A DNA stretch of 64,000 nt from Colius striatus (taxonomy: Eukaryota > Chordata > Aves > Coliiformes > Coliidae). Position 1 is the first letter of the stretch. Every line of letters begins with the position of its first letter. The notes below the pieces were generated by a model. The model was not told the origin of the DNA. It was given only the letters and a program-made list of their open reading frames with translations, and did not search any database. Made by a program: the position numbers and the translations under genes. Of the stretch, positions 1-12,900 are shown in pieces. The DNA is taken from contig NC_084767.1 of the NCBI RefSeq assembly GCF_028858725.1, positions 18,987,895-19,051,894 on the forward strand. The letters are read 5' to 3'.

Positions 1-1305
1 TTGACTTCAGCCTGTACCACAGCTGACCAGAGCACAGAGGGATGCTTAGTGTGTGTAAACCTGGCTGAGCTGCAGGAGGACTCAAGGTCTTGCTCACTGG
101 GACAGAGTCCTGCAAGCATCACCACCAAACTCAGTCCGCAGGCTCACTGTGGAGAAAGATTTTTAGGAGAATAACATAAACTGATGTGAAGAAAATCTCA
201 CCTGGAGATCAGGGACAGCATCTGCCCAACACAGTCCCCTCTCCCAGCAGCCACGCTGCTGAGGTAGATGCAACCCCATCTCCAGAGCATGTCCTCCTCC
301 TGCAGGTAACAGCTGGGATTTTGAGCAAGCAAAGGGCCTTTCAGCAGCCTCAGAGATACCCAGGGCCGCTCCTCATCATTCATCTGGGATCAGTTAAATC
401 CTTATCTGCATTTGCACATCACACTGTGATTGTGAAAGCCCGTATCTCTGTATGTTGGTATGCCATGAGTGCTGCACGTGGTTTAGGTCCAGTGTGAACT
501 CCCATTGTGACCTTGGGCTGCGCCCTCATAAATCAGTAACAAATTTGTAACTATCAAAATGAAGACCCACCTGATGTCCTGGGGCTTTGGAAAGATTTCT
601 GCTTGCCACCAAAGAGGTTTCAATGTCATTGCTGTATCCATTTTTCCCTTTGCCCGATATTCAGAGTTCTAATACAGCAACAAGGACCAGAGGTATGTGA
701 CTTCTTGGAAAACAGACTAAAAGTTATTTCTACCTGTTGCTCCTTGAAGCCTACCTGTGAATGCCAGTGTGGTAGGGACAGCAATTGTCCTCCCCTTGAC
801 ACAAAGGATTAAAGAGAAGAGAAACTAAACACTAAGCCACTCTTTCCCTTAAAGGTGGGCATTACCTTCAATTATGAAACATGTATTTTGAATCAGGTGG
901 ATTTTGCTCAAGTAGGATTACTCATAATAGAGTACACCTTCAACTCAGGCTTCTCAGGTAATGCAAAGAGCTCATTTAACACAGCTCATATATTTTAATT
1001 TCTCCATTGATTCCATTAGCATCCCTTCCTACTTTAAAAGGCAGCTTTCAGATTTACATATGAAAAGCCTGAATTTATGGCCTTTTGAGGATCACTGAGC
1101 AGATCTACTCACAGGATCTACAGCCTCTGGCCCATTTTCCCGTCTTATTAAGGTGGCAGCTTGCTCACTGCATTCCCGGAGCAACTTGTGTCCAGTGAAA
1201 TGGCCTTTTTTCAGCATTAAACACAATCTCTTTTGTTCAGATCACTGGAACAAAATGTTAACATCCACAGAACTACTTGCTATATACTTGCACACTTTGT
1301 TTCAG
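1..1305. other. 3' flank of SHROOM1, no gene seen
   Basis: Only short open frames without a recognisable domain or a paired set of splice sites are visible. Base composition is ordinary and not CpG-rich. I see no feature I can support until the CR1 tail that begins at 1306. Confidence 0.5.
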
Positions 1306-1958
1306 ATCACAGAATCCCAGAATGGTGGGTGTTGGAAACGACCTCTAGAGATCATCCAGTCCAACCCTCTCCTAAAGAAAGTTCCCCTCCATCAGGGGGC
1401 ACGGAAACAAGTGCAGGTGGGTTTGGAAACCTCCAGAGAAGGAGACTCCACACTCTCCCTGGGCAGCCTGTGCCAGGGCTCCGTCACCTGAACAGAACCC
1501 AAGTTTTTTCTCCTGTTCAAGTGGAGCTTCCTTTGTTCCAACTTGTGCCCCCTACCCCTTGTCCTCTCACTCACCACCACAGAAAAATAACTGTACCTAT
1601 CGTCTCAACACCCACCCTTTAAATATTTACCAGCATTTAAATAGTGCCCTCTCAGTCTTCTCTTTTTCAGGCTAAATAGCCCCAGGTGTCACAGTCATTC
1701 CTCATCAGAGAGATGTTCCAGTCCCCTGATCATCTTGGTGGCCCTGTCCTGGACTCTCTCCAGCAGTTCCCTGTCTCTTTTGAGCTGGGGAGCCCAGAAC
1801 TGGACACAGGACTCCAGATGAGGCCTCACCAGGGAAGAGTAGAGGGGGAGGAGAACCTCCCTGGACCTGCTGGCCACACTCTTCTTACACACCCCAGGAT
1901 GCCATTGGCCTTCTTGTCCTTGAGGGCACATTGCTGGCTCATGTTTAGTTTGTTGATG
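1306..1958 (-). mobile_element. CR1 LINE, 5'-truncated, minus orientation
   Basis: The left edge is the reverse complement of the avian CR1 3' end (ATCACAGAATC, then ATCATCCAGTCCAACCC). Reading leftward from about 1931, the minus strand still encodes the C-terminal end of the CR1 ORF2 protein ([20 protein letters not shown], then [11 protein letters not shown]). The 5' part of the element is missing, as is usual for CR1. The right boundary, near AACATGAGCCAGCAATG on the minus strand, is approximate. It is a dead LINE copy and not a host gene. Confidence 0.93.
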
Positions 1959-2890
1959 GTAAGCATCATAAAACTGACTTCTGCCACCAAGACTTGGCAG
2001 CCTCGCTTTGGGTACCGCGTTGTTCCTCCTGGAAGGGGTGCAGGACTGTAGCTACAAGTACTTCTGCATGGATACACAAACTTCAGACAGAATGATGCTG
2101 CTTTGTTGCAGTCTGGACAGCACCTGATGACACACACTTGTTTGTTCTGAGGGCATATACACTGCAGCTGAAGATCTTGGAGCCTGGCAAGCTGGTTGTG
2201 TGCCGTTGGGTAACTCCCATGGCACTTCCCAACGTGCTCTTGGGCAAATGCAGCACATTGTGCCCTCTGGTGCCCTCTTTCAGCAGGCAGGTATGGCTCA
2301 CACAATGCACACGGTGGTCTCCTTTTTTGTACACTGTCATTTCTTTGTCAGTGTGATCTAGGGTGAAATGAACCCAAAGCATTGGTTTAAACCTATCTCA
2401 GTTCCCCATCTTGGGAATGTGTGTGTTTGTTGAAAGCTCACACGGTCCCAAAGGAGAAGATGCCTCAGAAATAGGACAGCTTCTCTCAGTGGCGATGACA
2501 CTTACTGTAGTTAGACACACACCACTAGGTAAAACATTTCTTGGTAAAGCCTAATACCATGGAACAACGAACATTTAGTTTGCCCATGGAAAAATCCTGA
2601 GTGGCTGCCTTATTCACAGTCTATGTGTGCAGCTCAGACAGAATATTCTTCTCACTGAACACTTAACATACTCAAATTTTAAATACAGCAACATCACTGT
2701 CTTGACTCAATACACAACATTAGTTTAAAAGATTTTTGCCCAGGGATTTATATAAAGCAATCTCCTCCACTCATCCCACCTACCCTGCACTGCAGCAGCT
2801 TTCCCCCCATATTCAGCACTTCTTGTGCATGCTGACAACTGAAAACTACCTAAAAAAACCCTGGAGGTGCTGCTTGAAAAATAAACACTT
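1959..2890. other. Intergenic, nothing recognised
   Basis: Several overlapping short frames exist on both strands at about 2050-2380, but none has a recognisable motif or a splice partner. I see no repeat family here. Confidence 0.4.
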
Positions 2891-2985
2891 CATAGAATCT
2901 CAAGAGTTGGAAGGGACCTTCAAAGATCATCTAGTGCAACCCCTCTGCCTGAGCAGGAGCTCCTAGGTCACACAGAAATACACTT
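2891..2985 (-). mobile_element. CR1 LINE 3'-end fragment, minus orientation
   Basis: The sequence starts with CATAGAATCTCAAGAGTTGG and continues with GGAAGGGACCTTCAAAGATC, the reverse complement of the CR1 3' end. Only about 100 bp of the terminal region remains. The right end is fuzzy. Confidence 0.85.
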
Positions 2986-3330
2986 GAAAGCATAGCGAGG
3001 ACTTCTCTAATGGCTGTGCAGGACGAAGTTCAGAGCTTATTGCTCCCAGAAGTGTTCATTTTAGCTGGCCTCATCACTGATCCCCTCCTTTTGATGTCAA
3101 TGAGGATCACCATTTTTATTGACCTCTGAAGATCTACTACCAAACAGCCTACTGGGATTACACGGAGCCAGGAAAGGCTCATGAGTGGCAACTGCCAAGA
3201 AAGGAAATAATTCCTTTCTTCCATTACAGTGTATTTTTAGTCACATACATAAACAGTGTAAATGAGGGGTTTCACTGAAATGGTCCATAACATTTCCTGT
3301 GGCTTTGTGCAATCTCCAATTTGAATTTGA

Positions 3331-3350
3331 ACACACACACATACACACAC
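3331..3350. repeat. Short (CA)n microsatellite
   Basis: An interrupted CA dinucleotide run of about 20 bases lies just beyond the 3' end of SHROOM1. Confidence 0.8.
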
Positions 3351-3389
3351 ATTTCATTTCAAACACTCAACCCACCCACCACAAAAGAA

Positions 3390-3724
3390 AGAATTTTTAT
3401 CATTCTTTTATTGAGATTCTGTCCATCTGTTTCCAGATGGACAGACACCAGGAAGGGGAAATACACACCAGGTTAATAGGAGCAACATGTCCTATCAGTC
3501 ATTTCCAAAATGCAGCCTGCTACATACTGTAAGATGCTGTCCATTGGCCTGTCCAAAGGGGAGGCACGTCCAGCGTGTGCCCAGCGCATCACAGAGCACC
3601 TGAGCACTTGTCAAAGCCATGGCACCGCCAGGATGCACCAAACCCAGCCCAGCGAGCGCCCAGGGATTCCCAGGGGAAGGGCTCAAGCGCCCATGTGGAA
3701 GAGTGGATGGGCTGCTGGTGGCTG
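3390..3724 (-). other. SHROOM1: SHROOM1 3' UTR
   Basis: This is the stretch between the SHROOM1 stop codon (3725-3727) and the first canonical poly(A) signal downstream on the minus strand. It would be about 335 nt long. The cleavage point near 3390 is inferred from the signal position and not seen directly. Confidence 0.6.
3407..3412 (-). terminator. SHROOM1: Poly(A) signal AATAAA of SHROOM1
   Basis: TTTATT on the plus strand is AATAAA on the minus strand. It lies about 315 nt after the SHROOM1 stop and is the first canonical hexamer I find there. Confidence 0.6.
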
Positions 3725-3979
3725 TCAGAGGGGGAGACTTTTCTCAAGATTTTCTAATTGTTCTTGGAAAAACTTAATCTGCTCTTCAAGGTCCTTCTGT
3801 TCTATCAGCAAGGAGGTCTTGACTTGAACGAAGCCTCTGTAGTCCTGGAGCTGCTGATCAGTCAGGTACTTGGCAAGGATACCAGAGACAACCCCTTCCC
3901 TACGGTCCAGGTTCTCTTTCAGGTCCTTTGCATCTTCCCTCTGTCGAGACAGGAGCTTGTGCCGTTCAATCAGCGATTG
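3725..3979 (-). CDS. SHROOM1: SHROOM1 last coding exon (ASD2 C-terminus)
   Basis: The acceptor TATCCTATTAG precedes CAATCGCTGATTG. The exon is phase 0 and encodes 84 residues, starting [20 protein letters not shown] and including [20 protein letters not shown], which is typical of the final helix of the SHROOM ASD2 domain. It ends ENLEKSLPL and a TGA at 3725-3727. Charged heptad-like spacing supports a coiled coil. ASD2 binds ROCK. Confidence 0.95.
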   Translation of the reverse strand, partial: QSLIERHKLLSRQREDAKDLKENLDRREGVVSGILAKYLTDQQLQDYRGFVQVKTSLLIEQKDLEEQIKFFQEQLENLEKSLPL

Positions 3980-6900
3980 CTAATAGGATATAAAAACAAA
4001 GCAGCGTGCTATGAAAACTCCTAATTCCTGGCAGACTCTAGATCTTCATTGAGAAGCCACAGTCCATTTAGTTTAATTACTTCCTCTTGTGGGCTTTGTG
4101 TTCCACATGAGTTTTTTCTCGACTGAATTACTCATTCTTGTGGTTTGTAAGGTAAAGACACCCAGTAAACCCCATCACGGCTCACCTCTTCCATGCTGCC
4201 AAAAATCAATGTACTTAACATTCTGGTAATTTTAATGTGTCCTGTATCTGTCTTCATTCAAGCAGAAGCTCTTTAAGGCACCTATCTTTGCGTTTTGCAA
4301 GCCTGCTGCTGTGGTCAGAGTGCCAAGGTCACATTAAAAAGATATTGTGACTTCTCTTAAAAGTTACGTGTGATAAAGTTACATTGATGTAGAGGGTAAC
4401 TGCTCCTCAAAGGCTTCTTTTAACAAACTCCTGAGGATTTTAGTACCTTTCCATTTTAGCCAACTCTCTTTCACCTCTAAGGATTTTCACATGGATAGCA
4501 CTGCTGGAGAATGTCCAGTTTCAGGACAGTGTCCATGAATATACCACGGTCATCAACAACAACCTAAAAATGGGGTCAAAGATGGAGACTGATGGTTTTG
4601 CTTCGGGGCAGTTGCAGTCACTGGGACGTAACCAACTCTTTAACGAACATGTTCTTAACATTCTTGAATAAATTATTTTAATGTATTTACTATGAAGAGT
4701 ACAAACACAACACTAAAGAAATAGCAGCCCCCCTGCTAACCACAAAGCCCAAGTCAGAGTGGAAATATCCACATTAACACAACTGATGTTCTGGAGCGAG
4801 CAGATCCCTGTTCCCCATATCCTGCTGCCCAGCAGGACTCTCTTGGAGCTCTTCTGGATGTGAACTATGAAATCCCAGTTTTTCTGACTCTGTGCTTTCC
4901 TAATTTCCAAATGAGAGGTAACAGCAGGTATGGTATTGATGTAAGCAGGTCGAAAAGCAACAAGGACAGCAGGAAAGCTTCTTTCCTGGGATAATTTGGC
5001 TTGTCTCCTCTAGCAAAAAAAGTGTATTTCACACTTGAAAAGATTTCCTGGTGAGACAATTCCTAATTCTCCAGCAAAACTGGCTAGTTGAGTTAAACTA
5101 CAGGAAACTTTATCTCAAGTTACAACCACATCTTCTTCCTGCTACAGTTCAGACGAGCCCATAAAGGGAAACATGATTTCAAAGGCAGCAATTACTGCAT
5201 TGAAATTACCAGTGGAGAAAAAACCCAACAAAAAGCCCTCTGAAGCATAGGTTTGGAGCCACTCCACAGCTAGCAACCCAAAGGTTCAAAGACCATCACC
5301 CTGGCTCTGCTGCTGCTGCCAATCCAGCACCCAGCTGCAGAGCTCGTTCTGCTCTCCAAACACTCAACCTGTGGTCCACACCCAAGCTGCAGCCCGTTGC
5401 TGCCTGGGCAATGGCTGGTTGAGACTCATGTCTCATTTACAACAAGCTGGCAGGCAAATGAGATGAGCACAGCCCTACCTGGAAAAAAAGTGAACAAACT
5501 CGATTAAATACCCTGGCTGCATGTCACTCACCTTCTCCTCAGCATCTGTATTGCCATCGATCCTCCTCATGGCGTTCTGGACTCGGGCAAGGCGGCTGGA
5601 CAAGCAGAGCAAGAGGCTCACAACCTTCTCCAGGTCTCCGATGAACATCATGTAGCGCTCAAACTCATTGGGCTTGCAGACGCCCCGCACCAGCGCCTCC
5701 AGCTCCTCACCCTGCGCGCCACACTCCCTGGCTTCCGAGAGGACGAGCTCCCTTTCCTCCCACAGCGTCTGCAGCCTCGACCGGAGGTTGGAGATGAGCT
5801 CCAGCTGCAAAGGGAAAAGAGTCATAGAAAGCCGTTATTGCCAAAGAGAATCCTTATCGTTTCTAGAGAATGGATTTTTCCTCACGTCACCTTTGCCAAA
5901 TTCAGCTCTTACATTTTCAAGCACTAGCAAAGAAAAAGGGAAAAAAGAAAGATTTTCTAAGCTGTACTTAATGCTCAAACTCCGACAAGTGAATTACTAG
6001 TAATCACCTTAACTAGCGATATAATCCCCATCTCAGAGAGCTTCCAAGCAGTAAGAGAGAGCTGCAATAAAGATTATAACATGATTACCCATGGTTATGC
6101 TCTAAGACATGACCGTGAAGTCACAGCTCTGTTACCAAGCTTTATGAGAACTGACTTGAATTTCATTTAGAATATGGACAGAAAAAGTCAGTTCCACAGG
6201 TGACTCAAGCATACAACAGCACCTGGGCAGCAAAGCCAGTGGAAGAGGCTGTTTGATACCAAAATCTTGATATGGAAAAAGGCCCTGAGACTAGAATGGG
6301 AGCAGGATCCCATGAGCTTTTGTTTGGAAATCAGCCAACAGTACTGTGAACAGGAGCAGCAGTCAGACAGTGGGGAATGAAATGTATCACTATGTGCACA
6401 GATGAAGGAGTTTCAGGAAGGCAGACTGTCATTACCTGAGGTGGGGCATAGCCAAGTTTCTACAGAGAAAAAAAACACATCTAATTCTTCAGAGCTATAT
6501 TTGCTCAGAGAGGTTGTGGCTGCCCCATTCCTGAATTGTTCAAGGGCAGGCTGGATGGGGCTTTGAGCAACCCTGCCTAGTGGAAGGTGTCTGTGACCAT
6601 GGCAGGGTGTGGGAACGAGATGAGCTTTAATGTCTCTTCATACTCAAACCACGCTGTGATCCTGCAATACATATTGCCCTTCCAAGCTGCTGTATTTCTA
6701 TCATAGTCCAGCTATGTCCAAGATACCTCTATTCTCTGCACTTATGGAAGTTAACGGGGCACTGTAATGTGCAGAAACTGCTGCCAGTTCTCTCAGAGTT
6801 AAAAATATATCTTATTCAGGCTGCCAGCTGCAATGAATTTTACAGATTTTGAGATCAGATTTGAGTGTTAAATTGTGAGTCAGCTGCTGCACAGGAGGTG

Positions 6901-9900
6901 GCCTTGCAAGATGTATAATGTTGGTCCAGCTACAACCCATCCCTGATGACCTGCTGAAGCATGTGGGACGAGAGACCCGAATCAAGCCATGCAGGACTTA
7001 AACATCCCCATTTATGATGAATATAGCCATTTGACAGGACTTCACCTACTGCTGAAAATTTATTCAAATTTATGTATGAAAAGTCATTATTGAGATAAAA
7101 GCCAAGAATAAAAATATCCACAGTAATACACATGACATTAATGACGACTTTTCAATCACGGTGAAGAAACAGTGGTTCCTCTGGTGATCATCTACATACT
7201 TTCTTAGATGTGATGTCATCTAGGTCATTAGTGCTGTCTCTGCTCCTATTCAGGATTTGGTTTCCTTTCGAGGTAGGACTTTCACTCCTTTGCTTGGCAT
7301 CATCTTCAGATTGAAGACATTCTTCTGTTGTATCTCTACTACTTTTCCTGCTATTGGAATGGAAAATAAATACCTGTGGCAAACACTTAAAAGAGTTTTG
7401 GTCAGAAACATGGTGTTCATGTTTTTATGCACCTCGACTTCAGAATCACTCTCCTCTATTGTCAGTGCAACAATCTTTCAAAGACATGGAGCAAAAGATT
7501 TGCAGCCCAGGTTTGTCACAGCGCCTTTTAATAACATATCGCCGAACCACAGCCTCAGATATTGCTTGATCCATAAATCATAAGACTAAAGTATTTTGCT
7601 AATGAAATAAAAATTAAAAATATGTTCAAGTCATCTTACTAGTAGTATATTTATGATATTCATATGCTGAAATAGCTTAAAATACTAGAGAGTTGTTTTA
7701 GTCTACTCACTCGTTCTCCTGCGTGTGCCGTATATCTGTCTTTCTTCTGTGTGATTTATACAGCATGGAAATGTTGACAGGGAACAGACCTTCCATCAGA
7801 TCTAGAGCAGCTTTTCTAACAGAATGAGGCATGAGAATATCAACCAGAGAACTGTCTTTGGCAACGATCTCCATAGCAAGTTCTTCATATCGCTGGTCTT
7901 CCGGAGACTGCGGTCTCCTTTTGGGCAGATTTCCCTCGCTCTCAGTGACAGTATCATCTTGGCTATTGTGCACAGACGTGTCCTTTGCCACTAAACCTTT
8001 GCCTGTATTTTGGTCTCCTGGGTAAGGCTGAGTTAACATGTGGCAGGGCATTACTTGGTCTGGTGAAGCTGGAGGCTGCTGCTCTGAACACTTTATTACA
8101 GCACTGAAATTCAGAGATTTAGTTCTGCATTCCTCCTCCACTCCAGCATTGTCCTTGCACTCGCTTCTTAGGATAGGAAGGGAAGGTTCAGGAGTCAGCT
8201 CCTTAGTATCCTGACAACATCCATGTCCAATAACGTCATTGTCTTTATATCCATGATTCTTATATCCATCTTTCTCAGGATCATGGAAACTACAAGAAAG
8301 AAGACACTTCCTTTTATTTAAGACACTTCCACTGCAATAGGTATTTGTGCAGACTGTTTAAGCAGCTGCAAGTAATTGTCATTTTCTTTCCAGCTTACTC
8401 TTCTTAACAGAGGTTTTAAAACTCAGATTCCATAATACTCATTAATTTTGCTTGGGAGGGAAAAAAAAGGAGTATGTGAAAGGTCCAGCTGCACCACTCT
8501 GCATGGAATCCCCATGACATTTCTCATTTTCTATTTACGACCAACATACACATTTTCTGAAATAAATCCATGATAAAAAGTGCACTAAAATGTCCCACTG
8601 ATGCTGTCTCATGAATAGAAAGAAAGCAGGCAGCCATCCCATCCCATCCCATCCCACCAGCCTTGGTGAGCATGATGCCAACAGGACAAGGCACTCGGGG
8701 CTTACTAAGACCTTTCTTAGGCCTCATCTGGGCACCATCTGGCAGAGGAGGACAGTTTGCACCTTGTGTTTTCCTCCACCAGCCCTCTTGTAACACAGTG
8801 CCTGGATTGCAGGCAAATAGTTACTATTTCTAGAGTGAGAATGTTTCAGCTCAAGAGAAACAGTTTATGCTGTCGTCATCTCCTGTGCATCACTCCCTTC
8901 CCCACTTCTCAGTCTTAGAAAAGATATCTATTGCTTTCTTTTCTGTAGGCACAATGAATGACACAAAGGAAATACTGTTTATCAGAGGCTTCTATTTCAA
9001 AACAGCCCTTAGACTTCACTAGACATTTTATTAAGTCCTTTTAGTTAGCCATTTTTGAGATCCAACTTCTACTTTGAGTTGGCCAATACATGTCTGACCT
9101 CATGCTTTGAGTTTTCTGTTGCAACGCTTCAGAGGAAACTTTGATGGAAAATGCTGCTGTCTGCAGTGCATAAATAATTATATTATTGATGAGAGAATAA
9201 GTAGATAGTTAACATAAATTTTTAACACGAATTTGCAAGAACAGAGAGCCACTGCAGAACACAAGATGATTGTAGTATATATAGACCATTGTCTGCACAC
9301 ATCAACATTCATGTATTTACCCATGTAACTGCTTGTGAAGATGGCTGGTGCATAAATACGGTTGCATTAACCATAACTGAACGAAATAACCTATTTTTTC
9401 CTGCAGCAAAACTTTTCATCACCTAACAGGACTACAAGGCAACAGGTGAGACTTAAGAAAATACCAGCAGATTGTGTTGTGCCAGGAAAGCTTCCACGTA
9501 TTTGGACTATTGTATTTAGCCTCATAAGTCCCATACTACCTCCAGATGTTGTTTGTCTGGGCAGGTTTCCTGATGCCGATGTGGGGCTCTAAGGAGAGTG
9601 TGGATGGTTTGCAGTTGCACTGAGTTTACCCTGCTCAGACAGGCACTGGCAAGACACAAAGCTTTTTCATGTGACTTAGCCATGAAAGCCCTGCTCTCTG
9701 TGACATTCCACCTTCTCCCATAGTTTCTTCTCTTCCAGGTCTGCAGACGCTCTACGTGTCAGCTTCAACACAGCCTCTTTAGCTTTTCATCAAAACACTG
9801 AAGTCAGCTCAGCAGAGGAAAGTGTAATCATAGTTCACACTAGATAGTGACTAATGTCACTTAGAGATATTCTTTATCTATTGTGTGCACCTTTTCACTG

Positions 9901-12900
9901 CAATTAAAAATAAAGCCCTCATTGACTTGAATCACCCACTTCTGGTGATGGAGTGATACCCTTAATGTCAGAAAAGCAGTTCCATCGAAAAAGGTGCTAA
10001 AAATAGCCCTTGCAAAACACCACAGCACTGCCATGGGATGTTGTACTGATATACGTAAAGGAATGTGGTGATGATGCAATAGGGTGATCATGGGTTAACA
10101 AATGTTTATGGAATGACAGATGAAAGGAAGAGACACTGAGGCACCTCAGGAAATCACTGCAAACAGGGGCAGGGGTTATTCTTTCTCATTCTCAGGCCTC
10201 ATTTCTAGGGCAGGGCACAGGATCAGCTTTCAGCTTAAACAAACCATCTGTAGCAGCTACCAGGGAAAATGGATAATGCCAGTGAAAACAAGCTCAGAAT
10301 TATATTGTACAATTGAATGGATGCAAAAGATGCCTAAGAATGTCCCCAGGTAGTATTTCACTAACCCATGGACACTATTGCTGTGGGTAACATTCAGAGT
10401 TTGCTCTCCCAGCTGGTCCCAGTTGGAACTTTGAGAAGTTAATACTGTAAACACACTCAGTCTAGTCTGGATTTCTGCCACAGATCAGCAGCATTTTCTT
10501 GTGGAGGAAAACAGTGAAAAAATGAGATACAGCTGTAACAGAATGAAACCTGTACTTACAGCTATTTCCCAGAGATGATAATCTACACTAATTAATAATG
10601 AAACCAGTTCTGGATTTCTCATCTTCTCATTACTTAGTACATTACTTAGAACTATGATGAAATATGTTTCTGGTGTTACTGTTCTGCCCAGGGCTTCCAG
10701 CTACATCCATGCAGTACCTGCTAAGCCTCTTAGTTCAACTAGGAGATGTAAGAAAAACTTCAAAATCTTCCTAAAAATACAATTCTTTTCCAAAGGTAAT
10801 GAAGCTCCCAGAAACCCTTTGGGTCTTTTTGACTGAAATAGTGGAAGTTCTACTAGTACACAAGTGTCAGCGTCATTTCCTTGTTGAGGCGGAGTTCAGC
10901 TGTTTTTCTCCTCAAATAAACAAAACACATATGGAAAGTTAGCTAATGGGAAAGTTTGTGTGGTATGTGTTTAACGGCACAACATTTTTTTCCCTTTAAA
11001 AAAACCCCACACCAGAAGCCCCTATTACACCACTCTGGGATCACACATTTTTTAAGAGTGGGCACATCCGAGCTGTTGCAGATGCTGTTTTCGCCGGAGC
11101 TCAGAGGAGGGAGCTGTGATCTCAGAGATGTGAAGCAGAGCAGCTGCCTCAAGGACAGAAGCTCAAGTCCATGCTGCATTTCCCACTTTTGCTCCACGGA
11201 GCAGAAATGATTTTAAAGCCTGCCCCAAAATTAAACAAATCATGTAGCAGATGAATATTTTCATACAGACAAGGAAGGATCCCAAGACACAAGGCCAGTA
11301 GCAGCAGTATATGGCCAGCCATGGCTGCCACTGGAGCGCTCACTCCTTGGACACAGGCCCTCCATAGGCACGGCCCTGGCAGCCTTACCTGGGGATGTCG
11401 AGGCAGCTCTCCCAGCACTGAGACGGTGCTGCTGCACCTCCAGAAGCATCCTGGAAAGGAAAACAGCATCTTCAGACAAGGCAGCTGTTTCATTTTACTC
11501 CCATTTTGGTTATCCCCAGAAACAGAAGCCTCTGAGTAAGTTCACTCAGGTTTGTGCTTTTTGGGGTTTTCATTTGCTCAAGTTTTTGAGGGGGTTTTCT
11601 TCAGCCTCTATCTTTTTCTTAAGGACATTGCTATTATGCTCCTCCTAGGTAGTGCCCAGCTTTTTCTTTTTTTTTTTCTAGAAAACCAAAGAACAGCTGG
11701 CAACAAAATCTCCTCGACTCTCATAACAATTCAGAGAGCAGGTGGCATTGGTGGAAGGCTGTCAGCCTCCTCACTTAGGTAATTTTAGTAGTATATTAGA
11801 TAATATGTTTTCTCACTCTTTTATCTTCTGTATTCTCCTTGCCAACAGTATTGACAGCTACTGTCCTTCCAATTCAGAAGCCAAAAAAGGTTGGTCATTT
11901 TTTATAAAGGTCTCTCTATAATAACCTTTTCTGGGACAGTGCTGTAATGCTGTAATTCATCAGTGACTGCTGAAACACAGTGTTGTCCTGCATGTAGCAC
12001 ACGTTCTCTGCAAACATGATTCCTGAGTGCCAGACCCCACACACATCCCTCTGCGGCTCTGGCAGGGACCCTCACAAGCCCAGCGTTGCCCAGCAGAGCC
12101 TACAGTACTTGCACAGCATCGCCCGAGACAGACACTCCTCATCTTCCCTACCTTTATGTCTGCACTTGCTCAATGATAGCAAATGTCTCTCCCAGACTGA
12201 CGATGCATTTCAGTCAGCTCTTACAAGTTTCCATCCTTATAAAAACCTCTTGCAATTTTTCACATTAAAGAACACCTTGTTTACCTTTAATACTTTCTAC
12301 AAGATACTTCCAAGAACAATGAATTGTTACATCAGCCATAAATTCATGACATGTTAAAGATTGGTAGCAGTTCTTTCACAACACCCCCCAATTATTTCTC
12401 CTCCCCACTTCAAAGCAGAGCATACATTTTGCTTTCAAACAGCTACACAGCTTTTCCCATAGATGGAGCAAGTGTGACCTCTCCTGCACATCTATCATCT
12501 CTCCACTGCATAAAGTCAATTCCCCAGTCATGGTGTACAGCAGTTTTTCATGTAATAGTCCCAGTTCTCAAAAATGCATAGATAGTAATTACTGTCTGAG
12601 TCCAATTCATTACTATCTCAGTGTCTTTCTTACCTGTGTGGAAGCAGTTGACTTTGGTCTCTCAGGAGCTCTCCCAGATGCAGGATCACCTGCCTGCAGG
12701 AGGCTTTCAGCCGATGCACACTTGCTGGTGCAGCTCTTGGCTGCCTCACTGGCACAGAGATCGTGCCTTGAGGTTGCTGGGGCAGCAGCAGGGGCAGCAG
12801 CAACGGCAGCGCTGGAATCTCTCCTGCCCGTCACGCTCAGCGGGGGAACAGAAGCCGAAGGAGGAAAAACATCTGGCAGCTTTCCTTTAGAAAGAACTGG

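Noticed and set aside
1695-1931. 78-codon minus-strand frame with conserved-looking residues
   Set aside because: It is the same CR1 ORF2 C-terminal remnant, within the element at 1306-1958.
11451-11484. Alternative acceptor (AAATGAAACAG) that would extend the 62-nt SHROOM1 exon by 34 nt
   Set aside because: The extension changes the exit to phase 0, which does not fit the next exon, and the pyrimidine tract is much weaker.
12616-12633. Six extra codons after residue 938 of SHROOM1, giving a 944-residue product
   Set aside because: They read through the splice donor CAG|GTAAGA. The ASD2 exons downstream show that splicing continues.
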